From Chloroflexota bacterium (GTDB lineage: Bacteria > Chloroflexota > Anaerolineae > JAADDB01), in contig JAADDB010000034.1 in NCBI GenBank assembly GCA_013154135.1, positions 1-8,771 on the forward strand: a stretch of 8,771 nt of DNA, written 5' to 3'. The notes below the pieces were generated by a model. That model did not search any database, was not told where the DNA came from, and saw only the letters and a program-made list of their open reading frames with translations. Below, piece after piece: positions 6,952-8,771 of the stretch (position 1 is the stretch's first letter; every line of letters begins with the position of its first letter). A program made the translations under genes and the position numbers.

Positions 6952-8373
6952 ATGAAGACACGCATTGCCTATATTCTCGTTCTCTTTCTCCTCTCCTGGG
7001 TGATTGTTGGCTGTGCCTCGGCAACGACGCCGACGCCTACGCCGACGAAGACGCCCACGCCCTTGCACCGGATGGCCACATTGCCGCGACCCGCGACCAA
7101 GCCGGCGCTCATCATCGCCACGGCGACGCCGGTGCCCGTCCAGCCCGCGGCCGTCACGCCCGCGCAGGCAGCGCCGACCCCGGCTCCGGCCACTCCCACG
7201 CGAGTGCCGCCCAGCGCGACGCCCACCCCTGTGCCCCCCACGGCCACGCCCGTGCCCCAGCCGACACCCACATCCCCACCGGCCGCGCGGGACTACATGG
7301 ACATCATGTCCTCGCCCGATTACGGCATCCAGGCCTTTCTCTGGTGGCGTCCCGAAATCGCGGACAGGGATTTGGACCTCATCAAGCAGGCGGGATTCCG
7401 CTGGGTGAAGCAGACTTTCGCCTGGGAGGACATCGAAGGGGCGCAGAAGGGGCATTACAACTGGACGCAGGCGGACCGGGTGGTGGATCAGGTGAACGCG
7501 AAGGGGCTCAAACTCATCGCGCGGGTGAGCACGGACCCGGAGGGCGGGGTGAAGTGGGCCGGCCCTCCGCCTCAGAACATCCCTCACTTCGCGGACTTCC
7601 TCCACGCGATGGCGACCCGGTATAAGGGGCGCATTCACGCTTACCAGATTTGGAACGAGCCCAACTTGGCCCGGGAGTGGGGGCACAAGCGGCCCAACCC
7701 GTCTGAGTACGCACAAATGCTCAAGGCCGCGTACACGGCCATCAAGAGCGCGGACCCCAATGCCATTGTCATCAGCGCGGGCATGGCCCCCACGGGCACG
7801 GACAACAATCAGGCCATGCCCGATGAGAAGTTCTACCGCCTTATGTACCGGGCCATGGGAGGCAACAGCGACGGTTACTTCGACATGTTAGGGGTCCACG
7901 GGGCGGGCTTTGCCGCGCCACCGGAAGTGAGCCCTGAGGAGGCCGCCGCGGATAAGCCCCATTACGGTGGGGAGCGCTTCTTCACCTTCCGACATGTGGA
8001 GGACATCCGGCGGATCATGGTGGAGAACGGGGACGAGGATAAGCGGGTTGTCATTCTGGAGTTCGGTTGGACCCGGGATGCCCGGCCTGATTCCCCCTAT
8101 TACTGGCATGGTGCGGGCGCGGGCATCGACGACTTCAAGCAGGGATGTTACATCGTGCGCGCGTACGAGTGGGCCAAGGCCCACTGGCGCCCCTGGATTG
8201 GGGTGATGACCCTCATCTACATGCCGAATTTGGATTGGACCCAGGACGATGAACAGTGGTGGTGGTCCATCATGGACCCCAGCCCCTTGGGAGAGCTGCG
8301 CTTGCGGGCTCCGTACGTCATCATCAAGAATTACTTGACTCAGGGTGTCATCGATGACCAGTGTCGAAAGTAG
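6952..8373 (+). CDS. Lipoprotein clan GH-A glycoside hydrolase
   Basis: A 473-aa exported lipoprotein. Residues 1-20 are a signal peptide (MKTR, a hydrophobic core, then VIVGC) with lipobox Cys21, so the mature protein should be lipid-anchored outside the membrane. Residues 22-111 are a Thr/Pro/Ala linker, and 123-465 form a glycosidase barrel. Catalytic candidates are E236 in QIWNEPN (acid/base) and E370 in ILEFGW (nucleophile), as in clan GH-A. The domain is a paralogue of the C-terminal domain of the upstream gene, sharing a DYG start, HW/RWVKQ, LKAAY, the xAPTG/xTPTG segment, and SFR/TFR followed by RRIMV. Start: ATG at 6952 with GAGGT five bases upstream; an in-frame TTG at 6940 would add four residues and is less likely. 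No convincing separate promoter is seen, so it is probably co-transcribed with the upstream gene. Substrate unknown. It lacks the GH18-like and SH3b modules of its neighbour. Confidence 0.9.
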   Translation: MKTRIAYILVLFLLSWVIVGCASATTPTPTPTKTPTPLHRMATLPRPATKPALIIATATPVPVQPAAVTPAQAAPTPAPATPTRVPPSATPTPVPPTATPVPQPTPTSPPAARDYMDIMSSPDYGIQAFLWWRPEIADRDLDLIKQAGFRWVKQTFAWEDIEGAQKGHYNWTQADRVVDQVNAKGLKLIARVSTDPEGGVKWAGPPPQNIPHFADFLHAMATRYKGRIHAYQIWNEPNLAREWGHKRPNPSEYAQMLKAAYTAIKSADPNAIVISAGMAPTGTDNNQAMPDEKFYRLMYRAMGGNSDGYFDMLGVHGAGFAAPPEVSPEEAAADKPHYGGERFFTFRHVEDIRRIMVENGDEDKRVVILEFGWTRDARPDSPYYWHGAGAGIDDFKQGCYIVRAYEWAKAHWRPWIGVMTLIYMPNLDWTQDDEQWWWSIMDPSPLGELRLRAPYVIIKNYLTQGVIDDQCRK

Positions 8374-8379
8374 GGAGGG

Positions 8380-8553
8380 GGAGTAACGATTAACGATTGA
8401 CGATTAAGGGAGGTTGGCTGGAGAAGGAGATCGGCCTGGATGGGCGAGGGTTGTAGCGAGGAAGGAGTAACGATTGACGATTAACGATTAAGGGGATTCG
8501 GGGGGAGAGGGAATCGGCTTGGATGGGCGAGGTTATAACGAGTAACGAGTAAG
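8380..8553 (+). repeat. 84-bp-period tandem repeat with heptad arrays
   Basis: Unit A begins GGAGTAACGATT at 8380 and unit B begins with the same 12 bases at 8464, a period of 84. Both continue through ATCGGC(C/T)TGGATGGGCGAGG, and a third partial unit starts near 8536. Each unit opens with a heptad run: TAACGAT, TAACGAT, TGACGAT (8384-8404); TAACGAT, TGACGAT, TAACGAT (8468-8488); TAACGAG, TAACGAG (8536-8549). Each run ends TAAG. The non-heptad halves are more diverged. No coding sequence fits, and the units have no separate unique spacers as in CRISPR. Confidence 0.8.
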
Positions 8554-8569
8554 AGAGGCGGGAGGGCAT

Positions 8570-8584
8570 CATAGGCCGGCTATG
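8570..8584. repeat. Short palindrome
   Basis: CATAG and CTATG form a 5-bp stem around GCCGG. It is followed shortly by a second GGCCGG, suggesting a REP-like intergenic palindrome. No function is apparent. Confidence 0.4.
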
Positions 8585-8614
8585 GCGATGCTCGGCCGGT
8601 CATGCGTCCAAATA

Positions 8615-8634
8615 GAGCCCCCGTAGGGGGCTTC
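8615..8634 (+). terminator. Terminator-like hairpin without T-tract
   Basis: AGCCCCC (8616-8622) and GGGGGCT (8626-8632) form a perfect 7-bp GC-rich stem around GTA. The tail reads TCTCCCC and is pyrimidine-rich but not a T-run. It is the strongest stop-like structure after the last gene, about 240 bases beyond its stop codon, so terminator function is only tentative. Confidence 0.4.
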
Positions 8635-8646
8635 TCCCCATTTAGT

Positions 8647-8687
8647 CCGGGGGTTCAGCCCCGGGCGATGGGGCACGATCACCCATC
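8647..8687. repeat. Palindrome-rich module, right copy
   Basis: CCGGGG and CCCCGG (8647-8652, 8659-8664) form a hairpin. GATGGG (8667-8672) pairs with CCCATC (8682-8687). The 32 bases from 8656 to 8687 match 435-466 at 27 positions in the same orientation, so related elements flank the five-gene block on both sides. Confidence 0.7.
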
Positions 8688-8703
8688 CCCGTTCACGAAC
8701 GGT

Positions 8704-8726
8704 AGGGCCGCACGGCAGTGCGCCCT
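8704..8726. repeat. Hairpin with one bulged base
   Basis: AGGGC and GCAC, with one extra C between them, pair with GTGCGCCCT around a GGCA loop. It directly adjoins the next hairpin, sharing two bases. Confidence 0.5.
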
Positions 8727-8760
8727 GTTGAGCAGCCGGATGAATCCGCCTGCTGAACAG
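8725..8760. repeat. Long near-perfect hairpin at right edge
   Basis: CTGTTGAGCAG (8725-8735) faces CTGCTGAACAG (8750-8760) with one G-G mismatch, and inside CGGA pairs with TCCG around TGAA. The arms span nearly the whole 36 bases. No T-tract follows before the window ends. It is probably an intergenic palindromic element. Confidence 0.6.
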
Positions 8761-8771
8761 GAACCGTCCCT

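Noticed and set aside
8380..8553. CRISPR array
   Set aside because: Heptads repeat back to back and the rest of each 84-bp unit is itself repeated, so there are no unique spacers. No cas gene is present.

Overview
The window is about 8.8 kb of GC-rich bacterial DNA holding five protein-coding genes, all on the + strand, with repeat-rich non-coding DNA at both ends and in the gaps. The source is most likely a Chloroflexota (Anaerolineae-like) bacterium. That is an inference from the GC-rich coding, the Thr-Pro-Ala linkers of the TPTPTATP type in exported proteins, an SH3b domain joined to glycoside-hydrolase barrels, and many short intergenic palindromes. No rRNA, tRNA, transposase or CRISPR array was seen.

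Left part (1-507): no gene. It holds two copies of a roughly 130-bp hairpin-bearing direct repeat (107-235 and 284-417), a long inverted repeat between them, and a palindrome-rich module (about 415-466) whose core recurs at the right end of the window (8656-8687).

First gene block (508-3333): three tightly packed genes. They encode a metallo-beta-lactamase-fold hydrolase with an altered metal motif, a single-pass membrane TPR protein (GTG start one base after the upstream stop), and an isoaspartyl peptidase/L-asparaginase of the Ntn-hydrolase class (ATGA overlap with the TPR gene). The spacing says operon. The shared pathway is not evident.

Middle gap (3334-3629): a heptad-type repeat starts directly after the asparaginase stop, followed by an imperfect hairpin and then a good extended -10 promoter for the next gene.

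Second gene block (3630-8373): two envelope proteins with homologous C-terminal clan GH-A glycoside-hydrolase domains. The first (1059 aa) is membrane-anchored and carries, in order, an uncharacterised N-terminal region, a GH18-like barrel whose catalytic glutamate is replaced by arginine, a Thr/Pro linker, an SH3b domain and an apparently intact GH-A domain. The second (473 aa) is a lipoprotein with a long Pro/Thr linker and one GH-A domain. Together they look like a surface-tethered polysaccharide-active pair. The substrate cannot be read from sequence.

Right part (8374-8771): no gene. It has an 84-bp-period degenerate tandem repeat built on a TAACGAT-like heptad, then a string of small hairpins, one of them terminator-like but lacking a T-tract. 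The same heptad motif appears in all three gaps that follow genes, which is the most unusual non-coding signal here.
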